DNA from: Oceanobacillus caeni
GTDB taxonomy: Bacteria > Bacillota > Bacilli > Bacillales > Amphibacillaceae
Assembly: GCF_019037185.1 (NCBI RefSeq)
Contig: NZ_JAHHXM010000003.1
Span: forward strand, 62,001-126,000
Reading direction: 5' to 3'
DNA: 64,000 nucleotides
The notes below the pieces were generated by a model, which was not told the DNA's origin, did not search any database, and saw only the letters and a list, made by a program, of their open reading frames with translations. Positions 17,665-26,469 of the stretch are shown piece after piece. A program made the translations under genes and the position numbers. The stretch's first letter is position 1. Each line of letters starts with the position of its first letter.

Positions 17665-18387
17665 TTAATTAATTAAAAATACGGGTTCATCATTTTTAAT
17701 AGTATACGGTAATGAATACGCTGGGAGAAATGGTGTATTTTCCGCTAATATATAACGGATATCGTCCCCTTCTTTATAATTATGCTCGTACTTTTGTAAT
17801 GCATGATTTAAATCTATACGATAATCCACATATAACTTTCCATTTACATCCATTACAATTGGTAGTTGTTCCTTTGAATATGGACTTTCCACAGTTGGTG
17901 TGGATTCTAGGCCAATTTTTTTATAATCTATAGAATAAACATCACCAGCTATTACTTCCCCAAATGGAGGATAAAGATGTTCATCACGATATGTATTGAT
18001 TCGGATATTGATGGAACGGATTGTTTCTGTCATTGTTAGATCAATTAATTTCACCCTTGGTTGATCATCCGGTGTAATCAGGGCATATTGATATTTCCCG
18101 CCATTTTCAAATGCATTACCAGGAATTTCTGAAATAAAACCTCTTTCTTTTAATAGATTAAAATCAATCAAGTATTTTTGGAAAATCGGGGTATCGCTTT
18201 CTTTTGTTCGTATTGGTACTAAACCATCCGTTGCTTCACGGTAATCATCTACTGCTTGTTGGATACGTTCCAATTGATCCTCATAGGCTTCCTGATTTTT
18301 AGACTTTTCACTTTCCGGATAGAGACAGCCACTTAAAATAGAAATAGAAATTAACAAAACAAACATTAGTTTAAAGGTGTATTTCAA
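17665..18387 (-). CDS. yphF: YphF-like lipoprotein of unknown function
   Basis: The 240-residue product has a typical lipoprotein signal peptide: KYTFK, a hydrophobic core, and lipobox LSGC with the cysteine at 21. It should be anchored on the outer face of the membrane. The mature part is soluble, with a helical region at 30-55 and no motif I recognise. Its place between spoIVA and yphE matches yphF. It follows yphE by 23 bases, so the two are likely cotranscribed. Function is unknown. Confidence 0.75.
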   Translation of the reverse strand: MKYTFKLMFVLLISISILSGCLYPESEKSKNQEAYEDQLERIQQAVDDYREATDGLVPIRTKESDTPIFQKYLIDFNLLKERGFISEIPGNAFENGGKYQYALITPDDQPRVKLIDLTMTETIRSINIRINTYRDEHLYPPFGEVIAGDVYSIDYKKIGLESTPTVESPYSKEQLPIVMDVNGKLYVDYRIDLNHALQKYEHNYKEGDDIRYILAENTPFLPAYSLPYTIKNDEPVFLIN

Positions 18388-18410
18388 TTATACCTCCTCC
18401 TTCTCCACGA

Positions 18411-18608
18411 CTATGCGGTCGGACCACTTAAAACAATATAAATGATAATAAAGGCGCCTAAAATTAAACTGATATAAGCAAATAATGATACGATTCTAGC
18501 TATCCAACCTTTTAATTTGTATCGGCTAAGAAAAATAAGTCCCATAGCCAAAAATAATAAAAGCATCCCAACAAAGGATATATACATTTTAAGCATCGAA
18601 ATCGACAA
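18411..18608 (-). CDS. yphE: Small membrane protein, DUF2768 (YphE-like)
   Basis: The product is a 65-residue protein with two predicted membrane helices, around 7-27 and 38-60. A longer frame exists, but GGGAGTG is 6 bases before a TTG ending at 18608, which gives an N terminus (SISMLKMYISFVG) like YphE. The upstream codons of the longer frame overlap a good -10 element, which argues against that start. Function unknown; position between spoVIF and yphF is conserved. Confidence 0.7.
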   Translation of the reverse strand: MSISMLKMYISFVGMLLLFLAMGLIFLSRYKLKGWIARIVSLFAYISLILGAFIIIYIVLSGPTA

Positions 18609-18642
18609 TTTTTTCACTCCCAAAAATTTATATGCAAATCGT

Positions 18643-18651
18643 ATTATACCA
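18643..18651 (-). promoter_or_regulatory. Extended -10 promoter for yphE-yphF
   Basis: On the minus strand TGGTATAAT forms an extended -10, about 35 bases from the TTG start of yphE. The -35 is weak. Confidence 0.45.
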
Positions 18652-18696
18652 TACGTGTTCAATTTCTAAGTATTAAAAAAGCAATTTTAACGAAGC

Positions 18697-18730
18697 GAAA
18701 CTTATTCAGTGGGCATTTACTTCCACTTTC
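18697..18730 (+). repeat. Truncated copy of repeat family D (left end)
   Basis: GAAACTTATTCAGTGG followed by ACTTCCACTTTC matches the copy at 26151 and the left part of the full copy at 43690. The rest of the element is absent. Confidence 0.5.
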
Positions 18731-18771
18731 TCCTATAGAATGTTCATTCTTTATGAAAAAAAACAATAAAA

Positions 18772-18803
18772 ACCGAGATGAAGGGGGCTTTCTTCACCTC
18801 GGT
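18772..18803 (-). terminator. Terminator of spoVIF
   Basis: ACCGAG/CTCGGT extended by TGAA/TTCA with one mismatch forms the stem. TTTTTATTGTTTTTTTT follows on the minus strand. Confidence 0.85.
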
Positions 18804-18903
18804 GTTGACTAAATAAATTCCATGCAAGCTCTATCTTTGAATGCTTGTGCGGTTTATTTTATGCATGTAAACGAATTAATGTATCCTCACTTGCCCAGTA
18901 TTG

Positions 18904-19164
18904 TTACTTTTTAAATAAATTATTTAAAGATTGTGCGTCTTTGGGTATTTTATTGTTAGTGATAGCTTGAACAATATGGTCTTCTTTCTCCTTTGATAAT
19001 GGTTTATTAGCCATTTTCGCTAGATGACGTACCAGATTACGTACCGTTTTCTCGTCTTGAAAATTTGCATTTTTTACAGAGTCTGCTACCTTTAAAATAT
19101 CTTGTGGATTTATATTTGAGTTTTGCTGTATTTTGTCAAACATTCCTTTTTGGAAATTATTCAC
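18904..19164 (-). CDS. spoVIF: Stage VI sporulation protein F
   Basis: The 86-residue protein matches the SpoVIF family over its whole length (NNFQKGMFDKIQQ at the start, KTVRNLVRHLAKMANKP near 40). In B. subtilis SpoVIF is needed for proper coat assembly and spore resistance and is made late in the mother cell. It lies 60 bases downstream of gpsA, with its own GGAGG site and terminator. I see no clear sigma-K promoter. Confidence 0.85.
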   Translation of the reverse strand: MNNFQKGMFDKIQQNSNINPQDILKVADSVKNANFQDEKTVRNLVRHLAKMANKPLSKEKEDHIVQAITNNKIPKDAQSLNNLFKK

Positions 19165-19224
19165 AATTCCTTCCTCCTTGCATTTTTAGTTCAAAATAGT
19201 ATATGCAAGGAGTTTCATTACGTG

Positions 19225-20262
19225 TTATTTTGAATAACGTTCGTATAATAAATGAGCAATATCATCCATTTCTTCTCGTTTAGAACGAGTCATTAATTGC
19301 TCCACTATTTCTTTAGGTTCTTTATGATTATAGAGAACATCATATATTCCTGTTGTAATCGGCATTTCAACATTCTCTTCCTTAGCAAATCGATACGCAG
19401 CCTTTACTGTTCTAACACCTTCTACAACCATACCCATTTGCTCGAGGACGTCATTTAAAGGTTGTCCCTTCCCTAATAAATTACCTGCACGCCAATTCCT
19501 ACTATGTACGCTTGTACACGTTACAATTAAATCTCCTACACCAGAAAGTCCTAGAAAACTTAATGGATTTGCACCTAGTTTTGTTCCCAGTCTTGCTATT
19601 TCAGCTAAACCTCTTGTAATTAAGGCAGCTTTAGCATTGTCACCATAACCTAACCCATCTGAAATTCCTGCACCTAATGCAATAATATTTTTCAATGATC
19701 CCCCTAGTTCAACACCTAAAACATCTGTACTTGTGTAAACTCTGAAAGCATCATTGGTAAAAATATCTTGCGCAATTTTTGCATATTCTTCGTTCAAGGA
19801 TGCTACGGTTACAGTTGTAGGATGTCTTAAAGCCACGTCTTCCGCATGGCTCGGACCGGATAATACCACGATATCGTCGTAGTTATAATGTTCTAACTCT
19901 TCATCAATCATCTGTGATACTCTTTTTAGACTACCTGGTTCAATCCCTTTAGAAGCATGAATAATTGGCACTGGTCGATTGAGAATTTTATTAAGCTCTT
20001 TCGAAACTTCTCTTATCGCTTTTGTTGGAACAACTATTACTATTGCCTTTACATCCTCGACAGCCTTTTCTATACTTGAAAACGCAACAATATTTTCTGG
20101 AAGGGGTACATGAAGATAACGTTCATTTTTATGATGCTTATTAATTTCTTCCATTTGTTCTTTTTTATAAGTCCATAAATTTACATGATAATTATTATCT
20201 GATAGTACAATGCTTAAAGCTGTACCCCAACTTCCAGCACCTAGAACTGCAATTTTATCCAA
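19225..20262 (-). CDS. gpsA: Glycerol-3-phosphate dehydrogenase [NAD(P)+]
   Basis: This 345-residue enzyme reduces dihydroxyacetone phosphate to sn-glycerol 3-phosphate, the backbone for phospholipids. The nucleotide motif GAGSWGTAL is at 7-15, and VGVELGGSLKNIIALGAG and GLSGVGDLIVTCTS carry the substrate site. Translation starts at TTG (20260-20262) behind AGGGGGAAG. It is 11 bases after der, as in B. subtilis. Confidence 0.96.
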   Translation of the reverse strand: MDKIAVLGAGSWGTALSIVLSDNNYHVNLWTYKKEQMEEINKHHKNERYLHVPLPENIVAFSSIEKAVEDVKAIVIVVPTKAIREVSKELNKILNRPVPIIHASKGIEPGSLKRVSQMIDEELEHYNYDDIVVLSGPSHAEDVALRHPTTVTVASLNEEYAKIAQDIFTNDAFRVYTSTDVLGVELGGSLKNIIALGAGISDGLGYGDNAKAALITRGLAEIARLGTKLGANPLSFLGLSGVGDLIVTCTSVHSRNWRAGNLLGKGQPLNDVLEQMGMVVEGVRTVKAAYRFAKEENVEMPITTGIYDVLYNHKEPKEIVEQLMTRSKREEMDDIAHLLYERYSK

Positions 20263-20273
20263 TTGTCTTCCCC

Positions 20274-21584
20274 CTAACCACGTCTACGCGCAAAAATCTT
20301 TATAGGAGTGCCTTCAAATCCAAATGCATCCCTAATTTTATTTTCCAAAAATCTTTTATATGAAAAGTGCATTAATTCAGGATCGTTTACAAATATAACA
20401 AAACTTGGCGGTTTAACAGCTACTTGAGTAGCATATAAAACTTTTAACCTTCTTCCTTTAACTGTCGGAGTAGGATTCATAGCTAATGCATCCATAATAA
20501 CATCATTTAATACGTTTGTTGGAATACGTTTGGAATGGTTTTCACTTACTAATTGAATCATTGGCATTAACGTGTGCAATCGTTTTTTTGTTTTTGCAGA
20601 TAAAAAGACGATTGGGGCATAATCCAAGAATTGAAAATGTGCCCTTATTTTTATTTCAAATTCTTTCATTGCCTTTTCATTAGATTCAATCGTATCCCAT
20701 TTGTTTACGACAATTACAATTGCTCTGCCAGCTTCATGGGCATAACCAGCAATCTTTTTATCTTGCTCCCTTATTCCTGTCTCCGCGTCAATTAATACTA
20801 AAACGACATCTGAGCGATCTATCGCTTTCAAAGCTCTTAATACGCTATATTTTTCAGTGGATTCATATACTTTACCACGTTTTCTCATCCCAGCTGTATC
20901 CGTTATAACATAGTTTTGACCATCTCTTTGTAGATGTGTATCTATTGCATCCCTGGTCGTACCTTCTATATCACTAACGATCACTCGATTTTCATTTAAA
21001 ATGGCATTAACAAGAGAAGATTTACCAACATTTGGCCTTCCAATTAAACTGAAGTAAATCGTATCTTCTTCTTTTTCATCCTCTTCCGTTTTAGGAAAAT
21101 GACTAACAACTTCATCTAATAAATCTCCTAAACCTAACCCGTGAGCACCGGAAATCGGATATGGTTCTCCAAAACCAAGTGAATAATATTCATACACCGT
21201 TGCTCGCATTTCCGGATTATCCATTTTATTAACACCTAACACAATAGGTTTATTAGATTTAAACAGCATTTTTGCTACTTCTTCATCAGCAGCAGTTATC
21301 CCCTCTTTTCCATTCACTATAAAAATAATAACATCCGCTTCATCGATTGCTATTTCAGCCTGCTGTCGCATCTGTATCAGTAATGGTTCATCTCCAATTT
21401 CGATACCACCAGTATCAATTAAATTGAATTTTTGGTTTAGCCATTCTGCTTCAGAGTATATTCGATCCCTTGTAACTCCGGGCGTATCCTCTACGATAGA
21501 AATTCTTTCTCCAACCAGTCTATTAAAAATAGTTGATTTCCCAACGTTTGGTCTTCCTACTATTGCTACTACAGATTTCCTCAT
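20274..21584 (-). CDS. der: GTPase Der (EngA), ribosome assembly
   Basis: Der is an essential tandem-GTPase used in 50S subunit assembly. Two G domains are visible: GRPNVGKST with DTPGVTRD and NKMD in the first, and GRPNVGKSS with [15 protein letters not shown] and NKWD in the second, followed by a KH-like domain ending FARRRG. The frame is open 26 codons further upstream, but AAAGGA and the 436-residue family length support the ATG ending at 21584. It is followed by gpsA. Confidence 0.97.
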   Translation of the reverse strand: MRKSVVAIVGRPNVGKSTIFNRLVGERISIVEDTPGVTRDRIYSEAEWLNQKFNLIDTGGIEIGDEPLLIQMRQQAEIAIDEADVIIFIVNGKEGITAADEEVAKMLFKSNKPIVLGVNKMDNPEMRATVYEYYSLGFGEPYPISGAHGLGLGDLLDEVVSHFPKTEEDEKEEDTIYFSLIGRPNVGKSSLVNAILNENRVIVSDIEGTTRDAIDTHLQRDGQNYVITDTAGMRKRGKVYESTEKYSVLRALKAIDRSDVVLVLIDAETGIREQDKKIAGYAHEAGRAIVIVVNKWDTIESNEKAMKEFEIKIRAHFQFLDYAPIVFLSAKTKKRLHTLMPMIQLVSENHSKRIPTNVLNDVIMDALAMNPTPTVKGRRLKVLYATQVAVKPPSFVIFVNDPELMHFSYKRFLENKIRDAFGFEGTPIKIFARRRG

Positions 21585-21621
21585 AAAAAGAGTTCCTTTC
21601 TCTTTTACATTCTTAAAACAA

Positions 21622-21647
21622 AAGGCTCTCGCTTGTTGCGAAGCCTT
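21622..21647 (-). terminator. Terminator of the yphA-yphB cluster
   Basis: AAGGCT-CGC and GCG-AGCCTT form the stem, with TTTTGTTTT following on the minus strand. It separates the YIEGIA cluster from der. Confidence 0.75.
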
Positions 21648-21704
21648 AATATATTCTAGCAAAAATAGAATTTATTAACAATTATAATATGGTAATATCG
21701 TTAA

Positions 21705-21890
21705 TTAATGTTTAACAACAATATATAATTCATCACTTAATCCGTGAACGATACCATCTGTAATTGCTTCAATATTGGCCGCAACATTTTCTAACTCATC
21801 TTTCGTTTTACATATAAAAATGGGTGCCCCACCAGATACCTTAGATGGATCTAATGTAATGATAGCTAATATTGCTTTTTCAATCATCAT
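21705..21890 (-). CDS. Small partner protein of YIEGIA (capping complex subunit)
   Basis: This 61-residue soluble protein follows the YIEGIA protein and overlaps it by 11 bases, with AGGAGG inside the end of that gene. Sequence (AILAIITLDPSKVSGGAPIF, ETDELENVAANIEAIT-like) resembles the small proteins annotated as capping complex subunit for YIEGIA in spore formers. The translational coupling implies a complex. The biochemical role is not established. Start may be either of two adjacent ATG codons. Confidence 0.8.
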   Translation of the reverse strand: MMIEKAILAIITLDPSKVSGGAPIFICKTKDELENVAANIEAITDGIVHGLSDELYIVVKH

Positions 21891-22782
21891 TTGCAGGAAC
21901 CTCCTTATTATGAGCTTTTGAATTAGAAGGCATTCTTATAGCATTTTCTAAAACAGGGACCTTTCCGATAATTTCGATGGCCTTATCAACATCTCTAACT
22001 TGAGGTAGTAGAAAGACACCCAATCTACCATCATCTAAATCCCGTTTAATGATTGGTGTAAGTGCTGGCGTTCCTGAATCACGAAATACACCTAAAGCAA
22101 TGGACACATCATGTAAAATAGCTTGTCTTTGTCCTAAATTGGATATCGTAGTAATGGTGTTCATGTTTTTAGGGGTTAACACAAATCCCATGCCATATTT
22201 CATTATTTCTTCTTGTCTTTCCGGTAAACCAATATTCATAACATAAATATTATCTACATATAAGCCGGCCCCATCAAAATGCAGATCCTTATATTCAATA
22301 TCTACAACTTCTTTTAAGACACTTCCACTCATTAAAATTTTGGCTAGAATGTAACATATGATAGCGGCTATTATAGCAATGATTAGATTTGTCAATATAT
22401 ATACAAAAGTCGCTATAAATGAGGTAATCATAACAAGATAATTTCTACTTTCAAAAGATATAGCAATTCCTTCAATATACGTCTTTCCTCTTGATACTAA
22501 TTCAAATTCGTCTACCTCATTTAATGTATTTCTTTCCATGTTACGTACTTCTCTAAATTGTGTTGCCGCAACAGTTAAAATGGTAACCGCAGTATAGTCT
22601 TTTGATAGAAGAGCTGGTATAATTAATGATCCCAATGCCGCTGCGATAAATCCTAAAGATATATGAATCGTTTTACCATGAAGATAGGTTGGATATTGTC
22701 TATAATCTGTCCTTAGCATTATTATTCTTAGTAAAGTACCTATTAAAATCCCAAATAGTATAGGATAAGTAAATTCGCTCAT
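21880..22782 (-). CDS. yphB: YIEGIA family membrane protein (YphB-like)
   Basis: The 300-residue protein has about four N-terminal membrane helices (up to about 155) and a soluble C-terminal domain. The eponymous YIEGIA motif is near residue 95 (RGKTYIEGIAISFE). The family is confined largely to spore formers, but its molecular function is not defined. It overlaps yphA by four bases (ATGA) and its small partner by 11, so the three genes form a tightly coupled operon upstream of der. Confidence 0.82.
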   Translation of the reverse strand: MSEFTYPILFGILIGTLLRIIMLRTDYRQYPTYLHGKTIHISLGFIAAALGSLIIPALLSKDYTAVTILTVAATQFREVRNMERNTLNEVDEFELVSRGKTYIEGIAISFESRNYLVMITSFIATFVYILTNLIIAIIAAIICYILAKILMSGSVLKEVVDIEYKDLHFDGAGLYVDNIYVMNIGLPERQEEIMKYGMGFVLTPKNMNTITTISNLGQRQAILHDVSIALGVFRDSGTPALTPIIKRDLDDGRLGVFLLPQVRDVDKAIEIIGKVPVLENAIRMPSNSKAHNKEVPANDD

Positions 22783-23381
22783 TTTGCCACCTCTAACTTT
22801 GTTAATAATTTTGTAATGAGTGTTGTAACTTTAACTTTCCCTTTATGTAGTATGTCTAAAACAGACAATATTAAAAGGGTACATATTAAAGTATCTAAAA
22901 ATGCCTTTTCTCCTACTACTTCCTGAAACCCGTAACTGGATAAAATAAAACTATAAATCATTTCTCCAGTAAGCATTCCGAATAGGCAAATACTTATCCG
23001 ACCTACAAAGTTATGACAAAGTACATATACAAAACAACTAATGATAATAGAAATTAGAATTTCTCTAGGTAAAATAACCCAAATTGGTGAAATCTTTTCC
23101 CAAAGCAGTAATGCGGAATAACAGATGGTTATTGTAAATGCTGAAAGTAAATGGTAGAATGTTTTTGTTTGTTTGGACATTAATATAATACTTCCAATAA
23201 AAAGTGTAAAAATAGCTAACGAAAACATAAAAGGACCAATATGGAAATATAAAGAAGAACTTATAATCGTCAATAAAATCCAATAAGCTAAAATGGTACG
23301 TCTGGATGATTTTTTCATAAGAAATGTAACAATGATCCAAAGTAACCAACTAGCCCAAAAAAATAAAATACCTTCTTCCAC
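22779..23381 (-). CDS. yphA: YphA family membrane protein
   Basis: The product is a 200-residue protein with about six hydrophobic helices and almost no soluble domain. It lies where yphA lies in B. subtilis and overlaps yphB by four bases. A cluster of basic residues (MKKSSRR) follows the first helix, fitting positive-inside topology. No motif suggests an enzyme. Function unknown; context suggests a role with the YIEGIA proteins, perhaps in sporulation. Confidence 0.75.
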   Translation of the reverse strand: MEEGILFFWASWLLWIIVTFLMKKSSRRTILAYWILLTIISSSLYFHIGPFMFSLAIFTLFIGSIILMSKQTKTFYHLLSAFTITICYSALLLWEKISPIWVILPREILISIIISCFVYVLCHNFVGRISICLFGMLTGEMIYSFILSSYGFQEVVGEKAFLDTLICTLLILSVLDILHKGKVKVTTLITKLLTKLEVAK

Positions 23382-23482
23382 TTTTTACCTTTCACCTCCT
23401 ATTATTACGCATTATTACTGGATTACGTTAAATTTATACAATTTCAAAAATTGTTTTTCTGTCCCCCCTAAATAAAAATAAT

Positions 23483-23518
23483 GAAAAAGGCTTTTTCCTA
23501 GTGGAAAAAGCCTTTTTC
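23483..23518 (-). terminator. Terminator of the S1-domain gene
   Basis: A perfect 16-bp stem (GAAAAAGGCTTTTTCC and complement) with a TAGT loop lies 3 bases past the stop. T-rich sequence flanks it on the minus strand. Confidence 0.9.
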
Positions 23519-23520
23519 AT

Positions 23521-24654
23521 TTACTTCTTATACTTATTCAGTTTATCGCCAATTAAATCACCGAGATGAATACCGAATTCTTCTTCTTCTTTTTCATATT
23601 GTTTGTACTCTTGTTCTGCTTGCTCCTGTTCAAGTTCTTTAATACTTAATGAAATACGTTTTTCACTTTCATTAATGTCAAGAACTTTTACGTTAACTTT
23701 TTGGCCAACTTCTAGAACCTCTTGGGGAGTACCAATGTGACGATTAGCAATTTGAGAAATATGAACCAGACCTTCTACACCTGGTAAAACTTCTACAAAA
23801 GCTCCGAAGTTTACAAGCCTTTTTACTGTTCCTTCTAAAGTGTCTCCACTTGAAATACGTTCTTCAATATTCGTCCATGGTCCAGGTAATGTATTTTTAT
23901 GGGAAAGTGAAATACGTTCGTTATCACGGTCAATAGATAAAATTTCAACTTTAATTTTATCTCCTTCCGAAACAATGTCAGAAGCTTTTTCAACATGCTC
24001 ATGAGCAAGCTGAGAAATGTGTACTAATCCATCAATACCGCCAAGATCAACAAAAACACCAAAGTTAGTGATTCTTTGAACCGTTCCTTCTACTACTTGT
24101 CCAGGTTCAAGGGATTGAAGTAATACAACCTTTTTCTCATTTTCTTCAGCTTCCACAACAGCTCGGTGAGATAAAATAATACGACTCTTTTCTTTATCTA
24201 AATCTACAATTTTTACTGTTAATTTTTTACCTTTATAATCCGTGAAATCGTCAACATAGAAAGTTTCTACAAGTGAAGCGGGAATAAATCCACGAACTCC
24301 TACATCTGCTACTAGGCCGCCTTTTACAACCTCTTTTACTTCTGTTTCGAATACTTCACCTTTTTCGTATTTCTCAACTAAATCATTCCAAGCAAGCTCT
24401 GAGTCTACAGCTCTTTTAGATAGGATTACCTCATCATCTTCCACTTTTTTAACTTTAAGTGTTAGCTCATCTCCTTCTTTAACAACATCATTAGTTGACT
24501 CTACATGAAGATTAGATAACTCACTTATTGGAAGGATGCCTTCAGTCTTGTAACCAATATCTACAAGAACTTGTTTCTCTTCTAATCTAACTACCTTACC
24601 TGTAATGGTGTCATCTACATGCAATTCTAGTAATTCTTTATTTTCTTCACCCAT
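23521..24654 (-). CDS. ypfD: S1-domain RNA-binding protein (RpsA homologue)
   Basis: The 377-residue protein has four S1 domains at about 10-85, 100-165, 185-255 and 270-340, marked by repeated GVFVDLGGIDGLVHIS-type motifs. It is the low-GC Gram-positive counterpart of ribosomal protein S1, but shorter (four domains, not six). The frame starts two codons earlier, yet AGGAGG is better spaced for the ATG ending at 24654. It keeps the conserved place downstream of cmk-plsC, with a family A repeat between. Confidence 0.92.
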   Translation of the reverse strand: MGEENKELLELHVDDTITGKVVRLEEKQVLVDIGYKTEGILPISELSNLHVESTNDVVKEGDELTLKVKKVEDDEVILSKRAVDSELAWNDLVEKYEKGEVFETEVKEVVKGGLVADVGVRGFIPASLVETFYVDDFTDYKGKKLTVKIVDLDKEKSRIILSHRAVVEAEENEKKVVLLQSLEPGQVVEGTVQRITNFGVFVDLGGIDGLVHISQLAHEHVEKASDIVSEGDKIKVEILSIDRDNERISLSHKNTLPGPWTNIEERISSGDTLEGTVKRLVNFGAFVEVLPGVEGLVHISQIANRHIGTPQEVLEVGQKVNVKVLDINESEKRISLSIKELEQEQAEQEYKQYEKEEEEFGIHLGDLIGDKLNKYKK

Positions 24655-24675
24655 ATCCATAACCTCCTATTGCAA

Positions 24676-24760
24676 TTAGAAAACTTGGCAATTGCCTAAG
24701 TTGCATTAATGCAGGCGGGAAAAGATTTTTATACTCTCCCACCTATTAATAAATCTAATT
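24676..24760 (+). repeat. Dispersed repeat family A, copy 4
   Basis: The copy is bounded by ATTAGA and TCTAAT. It contains AAAACTTGGCAATTGCCTAAG (shortened first hairpin), TTGCATTAATGCAGGCGGGA, and ACTCTCCCACCT, which pairs with GCGGGA. It lies between plsC and ypfD. Confidence 0.7.
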
Positions 24761-24798
24761 AAAACCTTTTCTTTCTATATAACTTCTAATAATTGTAA

Positions 24799-25401
24799 TT
24801 ATTTGTCAAGTGAAGATACTTGATTTTCATGATTTTCTTTTAACTTTCTTATTTCATCCATAATCGCTTCTGCTACTTCTTTTGCAGATTTTTTATTTGT
24901 TCGATAATATTCCATATCCATAGGTTCTCCGTATATTACTGTTAATTTTTGAAACTTCTTATAAGGGCCGATAATTGCACATGGTATAACTTGTGCGTCA
25001 GATCTTAAAGCAAAGAAACCTACACCGGCTAATGGTTTGCCAATTTCTCCAGTCTTACTACGTGTACCCTCAGGAAATAATCCAACTGAATTGCCATCTT
25101 TTAATAATTCTAGACCTTTTCTTAACGCATTTCTATCAGCTAAACCACGTTTTACAGGAAATGCATTAATACCAGTTAACAATTTCCCAAACAAGAAATT
25201 CTCAAATAATTCTCCTTTTGCCATAAAATGAATTTTTCTTGGAGACGTGATTCCGACAACTGGGGGATCTAAATTCGATATATGGTTTGAGCAAATAATT
25301 ACGGGGCCTGTTGATGGAATATTTTCTTTACCAATAATTTTAATACGGTATAAAGGAAATAAGATCATTGCCACTATTTTTTTAGCAATTGTATAAAGCA
25401 T
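24799..25401 (-). CDS. plsC: 1-acyl-sn-glycerol-3-phosphate acyltransferase
   Basis: The 200-residue membrane-associated enzyme adds the second acyl chain to lysophosphatidic acid. The catalytic H-X4-D motif is His40-ISNL-Asp45, and the substrate motif FPEGTRSKTG is at 109-118. It begins with a hydrophobic helix. It lies 21 bases after cmk, a common arrangement in Bacillaceae. Confidence 0.95.
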   Translation of the reverse strand: MLYTIAKKIVAMILFPLYRIKIIGKENIPSTGPVIICSNHISNLDPPVVGITSPRKIHFMAKGELFENFLFGKLLTGINAFPVKRGLADRNALRKGLELLKDGNSVGLFPEGTRSKTGEIGKPLAGVGFFALRSDAQVIPCAIIGPYKKFQKLTVIYGEPMDMEYYRTNKKSAKEVAEAIMDEIRKLKENHENQVSSLDK

Positions 25402-25422
25402 ATATTCTCTCCCTTTACTAAA

Positions 25423-26106
25423 CTAAACTTCTTTCAAATAGCTAGAAACTACATTTAATATTTCTTGTACAACTTCATCGATTGTTAAAGAAGTCGTATC
25501 AACTTCCACTGCATCATCTGCCTTAATTAAAGGAGATACTTCACGATTCATATCCATTTCATCGCGTTTTTTAATATCTTCTTTAAGTTCTTCCAAATCA
25601 GTAAAAATTCCACGACGTTTATTTTCTTCATACCTGCGCATTGCTCTTTCTTCTACGCTTGCAATTAAAAATATTTTTACTTCTGCATCTGGTAAGACGT
25701 GAGTACCTATATCTCTTCCATCCATCACTACACCACGATTTTCAGCAAGTTTCTGTTGTCTAAGAACCATTTGCTCGCGAACCGTGGGGATTTTAGCAAT
25801 ATAAGAAACATAATTTGTTACTTCTTGGTTGCGAATTTCTTCTGTTACATCCTCCCCATCAAGTAGAACGATTTGTCTATTTTCTTTTTGGTTTAATTCA
25901 ATAATCGTATGTAATAAAAGTTCTTCTATTTTTGATTCATTTTTTAAATCTAATTGTTGTTTTAAAGCTTTTAAAGTTAATGCACGATACATGGCACCAG
26001 TATCAATATAGATATAGGATAGCTTTTCAGCAACTATTTTTGCCACTGTACTTTTCCCAGCAGCTGCGGGGCCATCTATTGCGACAGCAATTCTTTTTTC
26101 AATCAT
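25423..26106 (-). CDS. cmk: Cytidylate kinase
   Basis: This 227-residue enzyme phosphorylates CMP and dCMP. The P-loop is GPAAAGKST near 13-21, followed by [12 protein letters not shown], which binds the nucleotide, and [12 protein letters not shown]. Length is standard. It heads the cmk-plsC-ypfD group. Upstream, where B. subtilis has ypfA, only repeats and a short coding relic remain. Confidence 0.96.
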   Translation of the reverse strand: MIEKRIAVAIDGPAAAGKSTVAKIVAEKLSYIYIDTGAMYRALTLKALKQQLDLKNESKIEELLLHTIIELNQKENRQIVLLDGEDVTEEIRNQEVTNYVSYIAKIPTVREQMVLRQQKLAENRGVVMDGRDIGTHVLPDAEVKIFLIASVEERAMRRYEENKRRGIFTDLEELKEDIKKRDEMDMNREVSPLIKADDAVEVDTTSLTIDEVVQEILNVVSSYLKEV

Positions 26107-26150
26107 GTTATTTTTTATTCATTCCTCTCATTCCATCCTGGTAAATATTT

Positions 26151-26205
26151 GAAACTTATTCAGTGGTAGTTGAATTGACTTCCACCTTCCACTGATTGCA
26201 AGTTG
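26151..26205 (+). repeat. Truncated copy of repeat family D (left end)
   Basis: GAAACTTATTCAGTGG, then ACTTCCACCTTCCACTGA, matches the left arm of the full copy at 43690. It lies in a 363-base gap between cmk and ypeB that holds this repeat, the ypfA relic, a terminator and a second repeat fragment. Confidence 0.55.
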
Positions 26206-26283
26206 AACTTGCAGTTTATGATTAACATTCCTAACTAGAATAATAACATACATTGAAAAAAATGGTCTATTTATTAAAAGATA

Positions 26284-26394
26284 TTATTGCATTTCTTTTT
26301 TATCTGGAAATGGTACAACTAAAGCTGGTATTTTGGCTTCTTTTACTTCAGGGAGTATGTAAGAGGTATGTAAGAGCCTATCTTTATGTAGATA
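26284..26394 (-). pseudogene. ypfA: Probable relic of ypfA (PilZ-type flagellar brake)
   Basis: A 36-codon open stretch without a start encodes PEVKEAKIPALVVPFPDKK before a stop at 26284. This resembles the middle of YpfA/MotI, just before its IQRRQYVR motif (in B. subtilis the matching part contains KVKDKLQMICLEMPP, from memory). It is on the right strand and in the exact ypfA position between ypeB and cmk. The first codons may be unrelated. The assignment is an inference from a short match. Confidence 0.45.
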
Positions 26395-26399
26395 TTAAA

Positions 26400-26426
26400 A
26401 AGGGAAAGGTTTTAAACCTATCCCTT
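26400..26426 (-). terminator. Terminator of sleB-ypeB
   Basis: AAGGGA-AGG and CCT-TCCCTT form the stem, with TTTTTAATA following on the minus strand. It lies 44 bases beyond the ypeB stop. Confidence 0.8.
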
Positions 26427-26469
26427 AGTTAATCACGTCTTAACTGACTGTAAGCCCACTGAGTGGATT
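26427..26469 (-). repeat. Internally deleted copy of repeat family D
   Basis: CACGTCTTAACTG and GTAAGCCC match the inverted right end of the copy at 43690. They are followed directly by CCACTGAGTGGATTTC, resembling the inverted left end. The interior of the element is missing, leaving the two ends joined next to the ypeB stop. Confidence 0.5.
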
